From Saprospirales bacterium (GTDB lineage Bacteria > Bacteroidota > Bacteroidia > Chitinophagales > Saprospiraceae), in NCBI GenBank assembly GCA_016719895.1, contig JADJYG010000014.1, forward strand, positions 1 to 62,135: a stretch of 62,135 bases of DNA, given 5' to 3'. A program made the translations under genes and the position numbers. Of the stretch, positions 35,780-45,009 are shown piece by piece. Positions within the stretch are counted from its first letter, which is position 1. Each line of letters begins with the position of its first letter. Below the pieces are notes generated by a model. It saw only the letters and a list, made by a program, of their open reading frames with translations, was not told the origin of the DNA and searched no databases.

Positions 35780-36706
35780 ATGGAAATTTCGGAAATCCAA
35801 CAAAACAACCGCCACGGGGCCCTTCCGCAGTGGGAGACGAACGTGGCAGCCATTCCCAATCGCTACCGGCGTTTCGGCCTTCGCGATTATATCCTGACGC
35901 TGGACCCCCGGCACAACTGCCAGGAGATATCCTACCTGTTCAGCTGCTACGAATTTCCCTGGGACGTGACCCGCTCCCTGGAGTTTGCCTTGTTCCGCGT
36001 GTTCGGCGTTGCGAAAGGCACTCCCTTGCTGGTGCAAACCGGCGAATTCGTACAGCGGACGCAAAAGCGTTATGACGACACCGTGCTGATCCTGTCGGAA
36101 ATCCTGGAACACGGCTACGACAGCCCGCGCGGCCAGGCCGCCCTGGTGCGCATGAACAAGCAACACGGGCGGTACGCCATCCCCAACGACGAGTACGTGT
36201 ACACACTGTCCACGTTTATCCTCGAACCCTCGCGCTGGGTCGACCGGTATGGCTGGCGCAAGGTGACGGAAGTGGAAAAACAGGCGGCTTTTTATTTCTG
36301 GACCGAATTGGGCAGGCGCATGGGTATCCGGGATATGCCGGATTCCTTCGAGGCGTTTGATGCGTTTAACCGGGCCTTTGAAAAAGAACATTTCCGGTAT
36401 TCACCCGACAACGAGGTTATTGCCGTCGCTACCCGCAATTTGATGCTTTCCTGGGTGTTGCCCCGGCCTTTGTGGCGCATCGGCGCGCCGTTTGTGCATG
36501 CGCTGATCGACGACCCGTTGCTGGCCGCGGTGGGCATGAAGCCGGCGCCGGGCTGGCTACAAGCCCTGGTGCGGGGGGCCGTCCGGTTGCGCGGGCGGCT
36601 GACCGGTTTGCTGCCGCCCCGCCGCAGGCCGAGGTTGCTAACACGTTTGCCCAACCGCAGCTATCCAGGCGGCTACTCGATTGGCCAATTAGGCGCGAAT
36701 CCATGA
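35780..36706 (+). CDS. MpaB/DUF2236-family oxygenase-like protein
   Basis: A 308-residue protein; the ATG at 35780 is preferred because the family homology begins there. The open frame back to 35558 is AT-rich and lies across the divergent promoter region. The sequence (DPRHNCQEISYLF, WDVTRSLEFALFRVFGVAKG, RMNKQHGRYAIPNDEYVYTL, FILEPSRWVDRYGWR) fits the DUF2236/MpaB group, where conserved His and Arg residues bind a b-type heme in characterised relatives such as rubber oxygenase. The C-terminus is very Arg-rich (RRRPRLLTRLPNRS). The substrate is unknown. Confidence 0.8.
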   Translation: MEISEIQQNNRHGALPQWETNVAAIPNRYRRFGLRDYILTLDPRHNCQEISYLFSCYEFPWDVTRSLEFALFRVFGVAKGTPLLVQTGEFVQRTQKRYDDTVLILSEILEHGYDSPRGQAALVRMNKQHGRYAIPNDEYVYTLSTFILEPSRWVDRYGWRKVTEVEKQAAFYFWTELGRRMGIRDMPDSFEAFDAFNRAFEKEHFRYSPDNEVIAVATRNLMLSWVLPRPLWRIGAPFVHALIDDPLLAAVGMKPAPGWLQALVRGAVRLRGRLTGLLPPRRRPRLLTRLPNRSYPGGYSIGQLGANP

Positions 36707-36811
36707 CAGATTTGACTTTGTGCGTTTTTTTCAGACACAAACAAGCAGAATACGCGTGAAATTTGTATTTTCTAATCCTATTTTTGCATTTCGAACAATC
36801 GCTAGCGGTTC

Positions 36812-37009
36812 ATGAAAACACCCTTCCTGTCCTGTATATTTCTCCTGCTTTTTGTATCCGGGTATTCCCAAACCAATGTCCGCGCCTGGTATGCCCAGGG
36901 GCAGGTGTGGGTGGTATGGCAAACGCCTGTACCCGGCCCGTTAACCTGCGGCATCTACAAAAAATCCACGGCCTTCACGAATACCCCTGCGCTTATTTCT
37001 CTACCTTGA
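36812..37009 (+). pseudogene. Truncated secreted protein, N-terminal fragment
   Basis: A 65-codon fragment with a good signal peptide (MKTPFLSCIFLLLFVSGYSQ), then NVRAWYAQGQVWVVWQTPVP and GIYKKSTAFTNTPA, which resembles the first strands of a fibronectin-III-like domain of a large secreted protein. It ends abruptly at a TGA inside the 3' end of the convergent porin gene. A promoter-like TATTTTTG at 36779-36786 precedes it. It looks like the 5' remnant of a gene cut by a rearrangement. Confidence 0.55.
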
Positions 37010-38282
37010 GCAGACTGGGGTGTACGATCAACATTATATAACCCCATATGCCTGGCTTGTCCGCACTGCCGCCGGATACTTTGTTGAGGGCCTCTAATGA
37101 CGAATGCCCGAACATGGCAGAAAATCCGAATTGCGCTTTTGCAAACGCATTGACCCTGTGTATTGCGGTGAAATCCAGTTCCAGGCCGAGCGGGTAATTT
37201 GCCAGGTAGTTTTCATCTGTCTTTACCCGGTTGGCAAGCAGGAAATAGTGGGCATCCAATCCGATGGTAGTGCGGGGAGATGCGCTGATATTCCACTTGA
37301 GGTACGCATTTTGCAGGCCGCCACTCCTGGTGTCTTTGGGTAAGTTGAGGAAATAATCCATAAATCCATAAAACATATGGCTGGACCCATAAAGCGTACT
37401 GAACGAATGATTTTCCGTGGCGGGTGTACGCAGCGCCTTATTCCCCGAAATGTAATCGTAGCCAATCGTGATATCAAATTTATTACTAACGGTATAGCCG
37501 AAGCTGGCGGCGCCTAAAAATGCCGATATGTTTGCGTCGGAATTGTCTTTGCCAAACTGGCCGAAAAACGTCGTACTAGCTTTGAATTTTCCCGACGTAA
37601 AATGGAGCATAGGTCCCGCCGTACCCCTGAAAAAAGTTGTATTCCGATGTAGGGAAACATCGGCTGGAAATGCATCGGTTATGCCATATAGCGATAATTC
37701 AAATTTTTCTCCGGCGAACTTCCGGTTGTACCAAAGCCATCCAAGCGCCTTGTAGGTGCCCACAGGGTCGCTCTGGCCAAATAAGCGGGCCGACGCCTGG
37801 TTGAAAGCGGCGCCGAAATGGAAGGCCGATTTGGCGTATTTTATTTTTAATACAGCAGCGTCGTGGCTGCTACCCTGCCCCTCCCAATCATTGTTGCCGA
37901 ACAGCCGTTGATCGTCGTACACCAGCTCCTGCCTGCCCACTTTGAGTGCGGTGTGTTTGCCTAAATTGACCTCTGCCCAGCCTTCGTGCAGGCCGAAAGA
38001 GGCAATATCGGCTAACTGCGGCTCTTCGCCCCAGACCCGGACGTCCTGCAGGCTCAACCCGATTTTTACATACTCGTTGGTGAAGGCAGCGTTCAGGCGG
38101 GTGCGTTGCGACGTGAAAAATGCGATACCGGCCCCCGGTGGTGGAAGGGTTCGATATCCACTGCGCAATTCCGGACGGGCAATCAGTTGCGCAGACAAGT
38201 CGAAAGCCGTTTGGGTGGTTCCGGCTTGATTTAGCAAAAGCAAGAGCGCAATAGCAGCAATAGTTTTAGTAGAATAAATCAT
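36993..38282 (-). CDS. Outer-membrane porin, alginate-export (AlgE-like) family
   Basis: A 429-residue barrel protein with a signal peptide (AAIALLLLLNQAGTTQ). Conserved features of the alginate-export family include the start FDLSAQLIARPELRSGYR, the RTRLNAAFTNEYVKIGLSLQ strand pair, and the loop HTALKVGRQELVYDDQRLFG followed by the acidic EGQGSSHDA. The rest alternates in barrel-strand style, with a C-terminal IWGYIMLIVHPSLL. It likely carries a sugar acid or other small molecule across the outer membrane. The 3' end overlaps the truncated gene at 36812-37009. Confidence 0.85.
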   Translation of the reverse strand: MIYSTKTIAAIALLLLLNQAGTTQTAFDLSAQLIARPELRSGYRTLPPPGAGIAFFTSQRTRLNAAFTNEYVKIGLSLQDVRVWGEEPQLADIASFGLHEGWAEVNLGKHTALKVGRQELVYDDQRLFGNNDWEGQGSSHDAAVLKIKYAKSAFHFGAAFNQASARLFGQSDPVGTYKALGWLWYNRKFAGEKFELSLYGITDAFPADVSLHRNTTFFRGTAGPMLHFTSGKFKASTTFFGQFGKDNSDANISAFLGAASFGYTVSNKFDITIGYDYISGNKALRTPATENHSFSTLYGSSHMFYGFMDYFLNLPKDTRSGGLQNAYLKWNISASPRTTIGLDAHYFLLANRVKTDENYLANYPLGLELDFTAIHRVNAFAKAQFGFSAMFGHSSLEALNKVSGGSADKPGIWGYIMLIVHPSLLKVEK

Positions 38283-38400
38283 ATTTAAGAGTATTTAGTC
38301 CACAAATTTAAAATTGCCGTTTGATCTCTTTGTTTTTCCGTTACCGAAAAAGAGCGCTTTGTCCGATAGCAGACGCACGGGCATGCATACCGGTTTGACG

Positions 38401-39519
38401 TCAATGCTGCAGGTACTGTACGTTTCGGTCGTTTAGATACGCCAAAATAGTTTTCAAATTTCCTGGTTCGGCGCCGATATACTCTGGTGGGCAAATGCCT
38501 TTACGCGCAAATCGTCCGGAAAGTACCAGCTTGGCTACTGCCGAGCAGGTGTATCCAGTGGTACGTGCCATGGAAATGGTGTCGGTTTCCGGATCGTATT
38601 TATCCAGCAAGTCGTAGGTGTAGTTTTGGGGCCGGTTGTTTTCCAGGCCTTCGACGACGATGCGCATCACAGTGATATCGCCCTCACCGGGTTTGAGTTT
38701 CCACTTTGGAAAAAGCAATTTGGCCGTGACGTCAACCGGACGGATTTTTTGGCCTTTTACGTCTATTTCTTCGTAGGAGAAATAGCCCGCTGCCCGCAAT
38801 ACCCGCAGGTATTCAATACTTCCAGGATAACGCAGCGTTTTTTCGATCATATTCGGTATGTCGGGCATGGTACGGATGAGCGAACGCAACCCGTCGGAAT
38901 TAAAAGCTTCCAATGTGCCCATGCCGTCGATAAAAATCAGTTCCGGGTCTGAGAGTGCTTCGCGAACGACCAATCGCCCGCCCTCCACATATCGGGCGGG
39001 TCGAAGGTATTCTTCAATGACGTCGACAGGAGAAAACACGGCTTTATATTCCCAGGGCCATTCTCTGATTTGCGGCAGCCCACCAACCCAACAACGGAAG
39101 CTGTTTACTTGCATATGGGCATGATGGTAGCCCAGGATGACGTTGCCCATACCAGGCGCCACGCCACAGTCCACCACAGCTGTTACGCCATTCCGTTTGG
39201 CCAGTTCATCCAGATGGAATGCGTCTTCGGGAAAAAAAGAAATATCCACGACGTTTTTTCCGGCTTCAATACAGCGTTTCAGCGCTTCGAACCCCAAAAA
39301 GCCCGGCAGGGCGCCCACGACGAGATCGGCTTCGCTGATGGCAGATTTTAACGCCGCGGCATCCGTCAAATCGGTCTGTACGGTCCGGATGCCACAGGCC
39401 TGGAGTTTTGCCAAAGCATCTCCACTGGCATCTGCGGAGCAGACCTCGTAGTGTTTGGCCAGGTCGAGAGCAATGGCATTGCCCACCAGCCCCGCCCCGA
39501 GAACAGTAATTTTTTTCAC
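38401..39519 (-). CDS. Saccharopine dehydrogenase-like NAD(P)-dependent oxidoreductase
   Basis: A 372-residue enzyme with an N-terminal Rossmann fold (KKITVLGAGLVGNAIALDLA, then acidic residues after strand 2) and the family-specific segments AGKNVVDISFFPEDA, VAPGMGNVILGYHH and GGLPQIREWPWEYKAVFSP. It acts on amino-acid-derived substrates such as saccharopine or carboxynorspermidine-type molecules; which one is not clear. It follows the M49 peptidase gene by 25 bases on the same strand, so the two probably form an operon. Confidence 0.88.
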   Translation of the reverse strand: MKKITVLGAGLVGNAIALDLAKHYEVCSADASGDALAKLQACGIRTVQTDLTDAAALKSAISEADLVVGALPGFLGFEALKRCIEAGKNVVDISFFPEDAFHLDELAKRNGVTAVVDCGVAPGMGNVILGYHHAHMQVNSFRCWVGGLPQIREWPWEYKAVFSPVDVIEEYLRPARYVEGGRLVVREALSDPELIFIDGMGTLEAFNSDGLRSLIRTMPDIPNMIEKTLRYPGSIEYLRVLRAAGYFSYEEIDVKGQKIRPVDVTAKLLFPKWKLKPGEGDITVMRIVVEGLENNRPQNYTYDLLDKYDPETDTISMARTTGYTCSAVAKLVLSGRFARKGICPPEYIGAEPGNLKTILAYLNDRNVQYLQH

Positions 39520-39544
39520 ACCCGGGATGAATGACTATTTTAAA

Positions 39545-41620
39545 TCAGTTATATACCGGTAAAAACGCGTACTCCTTTCCATAACGCAGCATTTGTTTTA
39601 CGAAGTCGAGTTCGGCTTCCACTTTGATATCGGTGATATTGCCCCGGGCGTCCAGCACGGGTGCGAGGCGCGGCTGTACAAACCCCGAGTAGGGTTTGGT
39701 GGGCAGGGTGGCGTAGCGGCTTTTCACCTCGCGCACCAGTCCGGCGTCTACTTTTACGCCGTAGGTTTCCACCAGGGCGCGGCCGGCGGCAAAGTCACCC
39801 TCCGATTTGATCCGTTGGATTTCGGCCAGCAATTGTCCGAACAGAACGCGCAGTTTGGCGTAGTCTTTAATATCGATGTACGTTTTGCCGTTGCGCACTT
39901 CTTTCACCACTACGTTACCGGCCTTGCCTTTTTCAAACACCCAGGCAGATACCAGCAGGCGGTTGCGCATGTGATCCTCCTCGATATTGTCGCCGGGCTG
40001 GATACGGCGGAGTTGTTGCAGCAGGCCGTTTCGGAGGTAAGAATCATATTCGGCCTTGTAGGCATTGACGTCGGGCATGAGGCCCAATTCCACCAGTTTG
40101 GGATCGGCCATAAAGTAGAGGGCCACCAGGTCGGCGCGGCCTTCTTCGAGTGTGCTGGCGTATTGTTTGAGCGACACGTGCGGTTCGGCCATGCCGGGTT
40201 TGAGCTGGCCGCTGGCGTGGCCGATCACTTCGTGCAGGGCGGTGTGCATTTTGCCACAGGCTTCGGCATATTTCCCGGCAGTTTCAATTTCTTCGGCGTC
40301 ATGGGCAAATTCCGCCACAGCAGCGGCCCCGCCGGCATTGTTGTAGGCATTTTCGATGTTGTTCAGGCTGACAGACTTGGAGCCATACTGTTCCCGGATC
40401 CAGTTAGAGTTGGGCAGGTTGATGCCGATAGGCGTCGCCGGTGCGCAATCGCCGCCTTCCATGGCTACGTTGATCACGCGGTACGAAACGCCTTTGACAT
40501 TTGGCTTTTTGTAAGCGGCCGGTATGGTGCTGTTGTCTTCGAAATACTGGGCGTAGCGGCTCACCACCGCCATTTTTTGGGTGGCATCGGGGTCGTTGTA
40601 CTGCACCACGGCTTCCCAGTCGCCCTTGTAGCCTTTGGGGTCGTGATATACTTCAATGAAGCCGTTAATAAAGTCGATCGTGCTGCTGGTATCCTGCACC
40701 CAGGCAATGTTGTAGGCATCGAATTTGCGCAGGTCGCCCGTTTTGTAGTACTCGATCAGCAAGCCGATTGCTTTTTTCTGCTGGTCGTTTTCGGCAAACG
40801 GCATGGCCTTTTCCAGGAAGAAAATAATTTTATCGATAGCGCTGCCATACAGGTTACCGACGCCGGCCCGCCAAACGCGTTCGAGCGGCTGGCCGCCTTC
40901 ACCGTTGCCCGACAATTTGGAATTCAGGCCTACCATTGGCGGGTTTTTTCCAGCGGCCTTCAGTTGTTGGTGATAAAACTGATCCACCGCTTCGGCGCTT
41001 ATGTTTTCATAAAAGTTGACTGCCGAGGCGCGCACGACGTCCACGCCTTCGTCTTTGTTGGTGCGCTTGTCCACCACACCGGAGTCGAACATGACCGGCG
41101 TGAGGGTAGCTACGAGCGCATTGGCATCTTCGGTAGCCGACAGGGGCAGGGTGCGGGCATCGCTTTTTTTGACGAGCTCGGCGAAGTATTCCCTTGAAAA
41201 GCCGGGCAAAATCTTGGTTTCGTTATAATGGTGGTGGATGCCGCTGCTAAACCACACGCGTTTGGCATACACGTCGAAGGCTTTCCAGTCGGCCGTGGTG
41301 CGATCACCAGTGTAGCTGTTGTAAATGCCTTCCAGCGTTTTCCGGACGGCCAGGTTATAGCGGCAATGCTGGTCGTAGATAATGTCGCGACCGGCCAGGG
41401 CGGCTTCACCGAGATAATAGATAAACGTTTTTTGCCGGAGGTTCAGTTGATCCCAGCCAGGGAGTTCGTAGCGCAGGATCTGCAGGTCGGCAAAGGTGTC
41501 GAGCACGACGCGATCGTCGGCCGGAGGCGTATTGGAAGGAGGGGTGGCCGGTTTTTTACAGGCGGTCACTGCCAGCGTAGCAGCCAGCAGGAGGGCGAAC
41601 GAGTGAAAATATTTTTGCAT
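39545..41620 (-). CDS. Zinc peptidase of family M49 (dipeptidyl peptidase III-like), exported
   Basis: A 691-residue protein. The signal peptide carries a lipobox-like end (LLLAATLAVTAC, Cys21). The family-defining zinc motif HEVIGH is at residues 463-468 and is followed by EEGRADLVALYFM with the third ligand Glu. Bacterial M49 proteins normally have HEXXGH, as here. The enzyme would remove dipeptides from short peptides in the periplasm or at the outer membrane. A perfect 68-bp palindrome lies just upstream of the start. Confidence 0.9.
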   Translation of the reverse strand: MQKYFHSFALLLAATLAVTACKKPATPPSNTPPADDRVVLDTFADLQILRYELPGWDQLNLRQKTFIYYLGEAALAGRDIIYDQHCRYNLAVRKTLEGIYNSYTGDRTTADWKAFDVYAKRVWFSSGIHHHYNETKILPGFSREYFAELVKKSDARTLPLSATEDANALVATLTPVMFDSGVVDKRTNKDEGVDVVRASAVNFYENISAEAVDQFYHQQLKAAGKNPPMVGLNSKLSGNGEGGQPLERVWRAGVGNLYGSAIDKIIFFLEKAMPFAENDQQKKAIGLLIEYYKTGDLRKFDAYNIAWVQDTSSTIDFINGFIEVYHDPKGYKGDWEAVVQYNDPDATQKMAVVSRYAQYFEDNSTIPAAYKKPNVKGVSYRVINVAMEGGDCAPATPIGINLPNSNWIREQYGSKSVSLNNIENAYNNAGGAAAVAEFAHDAEEIETAGKYAEACGKMHTALHEVIGHASGQLKPGMAEPHVSLKQYASTLEEGRADLVALYFMADPKLVELGLMPDVNAYKAEYDSYLRNGLLQQLRRIQPGDNIEEDHMRNRLLVSAWVFEKGKAGNVVVKEVRNGKTYIDIKDYAKLRVLFGQLLAEIQRIKSEGDFAAGRALVETYGVKVDAGLVREVKSRYATLPTKPYSGFVQPRLAPVLDARGNITDIKVEAELDFVKQMLRYGKEYAFLPVYN

Positions 41621-41632
41621 AAAAGGATGTTT

Positions 41633-41700
41633 AACCTGTCAGGTGTCTTTTACCTAAAAAAAGCCGCGGCTTTTTTTAGGTAAAAGACACCTGACAGGTT
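41633..41700. repeat. Perfect 68-bp palindrome
   Basis: Bases 41633-41666 are the exact reverse complement of 41667-41700. The centre is GCCGCGGC flanked by A and T runs; the outer ends carry CCTGTCAGG/CCTGACAGG. It starts two bases after the stop of the 41702-42136 gene on the minus strand and ends 12 bases before the M49 start, so it could terminate the former and shape the leader of the latter. Confidence 0.85.
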
Positions 41701-41701
41701 T

Positions 41702-42136
41702 TTAGTTAGTCAATTGCATGAGCGCCTCGTGCAGTTCCTTGATTTTGGGATCGACGGGATGGTCGCGGTCGCCCCAGGCGATCCGGTGGAATTCACGGCC
41801 GTTTTGGCGCAGTTCGATAAAACTGTACATATTTCCCGGGTGCATAAATTCGGTTTTCAGTATCTCCTGTTTTTGGGCCGATTCAAATAATTTCCGGGCG
41901 GCTTTTCGGCTAAAACCGGTGAGTACTTCGGTGCCTGACGCCTTGTCGGTCCATTTGAACAACTGGCCGTTTTCGAGCAGGGCATACGCCGTTTCAGCCC
42001 CGGTAAATCCGCCGCCGTTGCCAAAATACAGGGCTTCGGCGGGCAAGTTGTCGCCGGTATATTGCTGCTGGTGTTTGCAGTGGATGAAAAACGCGGTTAT
42101 AGCAAGCAGCACAGGGAAAAAACGAGCTGTTTTCAT
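41702..42136 (-). CDS. Small lipoprotein of unknown function
   Basis: A 144-residue protein. The ATG at 42136 gives a lipoprotein signal (MKTARFFPVLLAITAFFIHC). The mature part (YFGNGGGFTGAETAYALLEN, GQLFKWTDKASGTEVLTGFS, PGNMYSFIELRQNGREFHRI) alternates short strands and helices and occurs as a small lipoprotein type in Bacteroidota; I have no function for it. Confidence 0.65.
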   Translation of the reverse strand: MKTARFFPVLLAITAFFIHCKHQQQYTGDNLPAEALYFGNGGGFTGAETAYALLENGQLFKWTDKASGTEVLTGFSRKAARKLFESAQKQEILKTEFMHPGNMYSFIELRQNGREFHRIAWGDRDHPVDPKIKELHEALMQLTN

Positions 42137-42249
42137 AAAGAGCGATTGGATTACAGGCTGCAAATGTAAAAATTGGAGGTTGAAATGACGTGCGGGCTAC
42201 CTCGTAAAATGAAGACAGCCCGCACGCCACATTTCATGCCCCGGTCCGC

Positions 42250-43872
42250 TCAAGCCACAGTTAGCGGTTTTGGCGCGGCTTCCAGGATTTCCGGCTTGGC
42301 TTCATCGGCGAATTTTTCAAAATTTTTGATGAATTCGTTCGCCAGCTGGTTGGCTTTTGCGTCGTAGGCATCTTTATTCGCCCAGGTGTTGCGTGGGTTG
42401 AGGATATCATCCGGCACATTCGGGCAGGACTTGGGCATAGCGAGGCCAAAAATGCGGTGCTGGGCATACTCCACGTGGTCGAGGTCGCCCCGGAGCGCTG
42501 CCGTGATCATCGCGCGGGTGTAGGCCAGTTTGATACGGCTGCCGACGCCATACGATCCGCCGCTCCAGCCGGTATTGATGAGCCAGACGTTGGCTTTGCT
42601 TTTGCGCAGTTTTTTGCCCAGCAAATCGGCGTATTTCGTCGGGTGCAAGGGAAGGAATGGCGCGCCGAAACAAGCCGAGAAGGTTGTTTTCGGATCGGTA
42701 ACGCCGACCTCCGTGCCTGCTACCTTAGCGGTGTAGCCGCTGACGAAGTGGTACATGGCCTGTTCGGGCGTGAGCCGGCTGATGGGTGGCAATACGCCGA
42801 ATGCGTCGCAGGTGAGGAAAAAAATATTTTTAGGGTTGCCTTGTGCGTTGCTGGTGGGCACGGCGTTGGAAATAAACTGAATCGGGTACGAAACCCGTGT
42901 GTTTTCTGTTATACTGCGGTCGGCGTAGTTCACTTCCCGGGTGCCTGCGAAAAAGGCGGTATTTTCCAGGATAGCGCCGTGGCGGATGGCCCGGAAAATA
43001 TCCGGCTCCTTTTCTTGCGTCAGGTCGATCGTTTTGGCATAACAGCCGCCTTCGAAGTTGAAGACTTCGGTATCGCTCCAGGCGTGTTCGTCGTCGCCGA
43101 TAAGCGGGCGGTGCGGGTCGGCGCTCAGGGTGGTTTTGCCGGTGCCCGACAAACCGAAGAACAGGGCGATATCGCCGTTTTCGCCCACGTTGGCCGAACA
43201 GTGCATCGGCAGAGCGTTGGTTTTGGTGGGCAACACGAAGTTGATCACGGAAAAAATGCCCTTTTTGATCTCACCGGTATAGCCGGTGCCGCCGATGAGC
43301 AGGCGTTTTTTCTTGACGTTGATGATAGCGAAGTTGTGCTGCCGGGTACCGTCTGTGGCAGGGTCGGCTTTAAAGCCAGGAGCGCACAGCACCGTCCAGG
43401 CCGCGTCGAAATGCAACAGATCTTCTTTTCCGGGGCGGCGGAACATGTTGTAGGCGAACTGGTTGCTCCAGGGATACTCCGTGATCACCCGTATGGGCAG
43501 GTGGTACAGCGGGTCGGCGCTTGCATTGGCCGTGACGTCGCGTACAAACAAGTCCTTTTTCCGCAAATACGTGCAGGCTTTACGCCACAGCTGATCGAAT
43601 TTTTTCGCATCAAAGGATTTGTTCACTTTTCCCCAGTGCACTTTGTTGCGCGTAATGTTATCCATTACGATAAAACGGTCTTCCGGCGAGCGGCCGGTAA
43701 ATTCACCGGTGGAAATCACGAGTGCGCCATTATCGGCCAGCTGGCCCATTCCTTTGCTAATGGTGTGTTCGATCAACTCTTCCGGGGTAAGGTTCCAGTA
43801 GGCGGTTTTGTAGCCTTTCAGTCCGATGGTTTCGAGTGAAGCGGCAGGGTTACGAAGTCCAACTTCCTGCAT
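42250..43872 (-). CDS. pckA: Phosphoenolpyruvate carboxykinase (ATP)
   Basis: A 540-residue cytoplasmic enzyme converting oxaloacetate and ATP to phosphoenolpyruvate, carbon dioxide and ADP, the entry to gluconeogenesis. Length and motifs are standard: RSPEDRFIV, LPTKTNALPMHCSANVGENG, the kinase-1a loop GLSGTGKTTLSADPHRPLIG, the kinase-2 DDEHAW, and NTGWSGGSYGVGSRI. The start MQEVGLRNPAASLETIGLKG is typical of Bacteroidota members. Confidence 0.97.
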   Translation of the reverse strand: MQEVGLRNPAASLETIGLKGYKTAYWNLTPEELIEHTISKGMGQLADNGALVISTGEFTGRSPEDRFIVMDNITRNKVHWGKVNKSFDAKKFDQLWRKACTYLRKKDLFVRDVTANASADPLYHLPIRVITEYPWSNQFAYNMFRRPGKEDLLHFDAAWTVLCAPGFKADPATDGTRQHNFAIINVKKKRLLIGGTGYTGEIKKGIFSVINFVLPTKTNALPMHCSANVGENGDIALFFGLSGTGKTTLSADPHRPLIGDDEHAWSDTEVFNFEGGCYAKTIDLTQEKEPDIFRAIRHGAILENTAFFAGTREVNYADRSITENTRVSYPIQFISNAVPTSNAQGNPKNIFFLTCDAFGVLPPISRLTPEQAMYHFVSGYTAKVAGTEVGVTDPKTTFSACFGAPFLPLHPTKYADLLGKKLRKSKANVWLINTGWSGGSYGVGSRIKLAYTRAMITAALRGDLDHVEYAQHRIFGLAMPKSCPNVPDDILNPRNTWANKDAYDAKANQLANEFIKNFEKFADEAKPEILEAAPKPLTVA

Positions 43873-44008
43873 GTGTAATGTTTTAGATGGTTAGGCAATA
43901 GATGCGATGTGGTGGTGGGAGAGCAAACGGCTTCCGGCGGAGCGGGAGCGTACATTTGCCTGTGCGGGGCAAAGATACGACGGGCCTTTAGTTTTGTACC
44001 AGCCTTAT

Positions 44009-44767
44009 TTACAAATCAAAATTGGGAGAAAGTTTTTCAATGTCGCGCGCATAAAACTCATTGACGACGCGTACGACGTCTTCCGGGTCATCGGTGATGT
44101 GAAACAGCTCCAGATCGCCTTCGTTGATGTTGTGGTGGCGTTTAAGCATAACCTCGATGATCCAGTCTTTCAGGCCACCCCAGAATTCGGCGCCCATGAG
44201 AATAATCGGCAGGGGGGTGATTTTTTTGGTTTGCACCAGGGTCAGCACTTCAAACAGTTCGTCGAGTGTGCCGAAGCCGCCGGGCATGACCACAAAGCCC
44301 TGGGCGTATTTAACAAACATCACTTTGCGTACAAAAAAATACCGGTGTTTGAGGTTCAGGGCCGGCGCGATAAAGGGGTTGTGGCTTTGCTCGAAAGGCA
44401 GATCGATATTCAACCCGACGGACGTGCCGCTTTTCATCCAGGCGCCTTTGTTGCCGGCTTCCATCACACCGGGGCCGCCTCCGGTGATAATTCCGTAGCC
44501 TTCTTCCGTCAGGCGGGCGGCTACTTTGGTGGCCAGTTCATAATACAAGGTTCCGGGTTTGGTACGAGCCGATCCGAAGATCGAGATACAGGGACCGACG
44601 CGGTTGAGCACTTCGAAGCCGTCGACAAATTCGGCCATTACTTTAAACATAGTCCAGGCGTTTTCGCCGCGCAGACTGTTCCATTTTTTCATTTTGGCGG
44701 GCGATTCCAGCCCGTTTTCACTGCTGGCGTCCATGGCCTCCGCTCGTTCTTTCTCTAAATGTTCCAT
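44009..44767 (-). CDS. LOG-family (TIGR00730) nucleotide-monophosphate phosphoribohydrolase-like protein
   Basis: A 252-residue protein with a Rossmann-like fold. The two signature motifs are intact: GGGPGVMEAGNKGA and PGGFGTLDELFEVLT. They form the active site in LOG proteins, which release free base from nucleoside monophosphates and are frequently mislabelled lysine decarboxylases. The N-terminal 60 residues (SSENGLESPAKMKKW, then GENAWTMFKVMAEFVDGFE) make it the longer form common in Bacteroidota. A 34-bp hairpin lies 26 bases upstream of the start. Confidence 0.9.
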   Translation of the reverse strand: MEHLEKERAEAMDASSENGLESPAKMKKWNSLRGENAWTMFKVMAEFVDGFEVLNRVGPCISIFGSARTKPGTLYYELATKVAARLTEEGYGIITGGGPGVMEAGNKGAWMKSGTSVGLNIDLPFEQSHNPFIAPALNLKHRYFFVRKVMFVKYAQGFVVMPGGFGTLDELFEVLTLVQTKKITPLPIILMGAEFWGGLKDWIIEVMLKRHHNINEGDLELFHITDDPEDVVRVVNEFYARDIEKLSPNFDL

Positions 44768-44792
44768 ACTGTGAGGTGATTAAATGAAGGAC

Positions 44793-44826
44793 ACAAAAGC
44801 CTGCCGGGATCCCGGCAGGCTTTTGT
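44793..44826. repeat. Perfect 34-bp palindrome between divergent genes
   Basis: The arms ACAAAAGCCTGCCGGGA and their complement meet without a loop. It has the look of a bidirectional terminator with A and T runs on either side, yet it sits between divergent genes where no transcript should end. Confidence 0.7.
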
Positions 44827-45009
44827 AAAAAATCAAGCGCTAAAGTTTTTCATAAAAATACTGGAAAAGCAAGTTTTTAAGATCAATTGTTCATTCTGGA
44901 AAAGGGCTCTGCGACACTTCACTCCCCTGCTTCGACGCTTCGGTCAGAATTGTTTTTCACCGCCGCCCTTGCGCGGCACCTTTACAGCATCGAACAAACG
45001 GCTTTTCGT

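Noticed and set aside
39593..41197. Long plus-strand open frame (534 codons) opposite the M49 peptidase
   Set aside because: The M49 zinc motif and lipobox are on the minus strand; the plus frame has no motif and is a codon-bias shadow.
42457..43839. Long plus-strand open frame opposite pckA
   Set aside because: pckA is unmistakable on the other strand; the frame has no family features.
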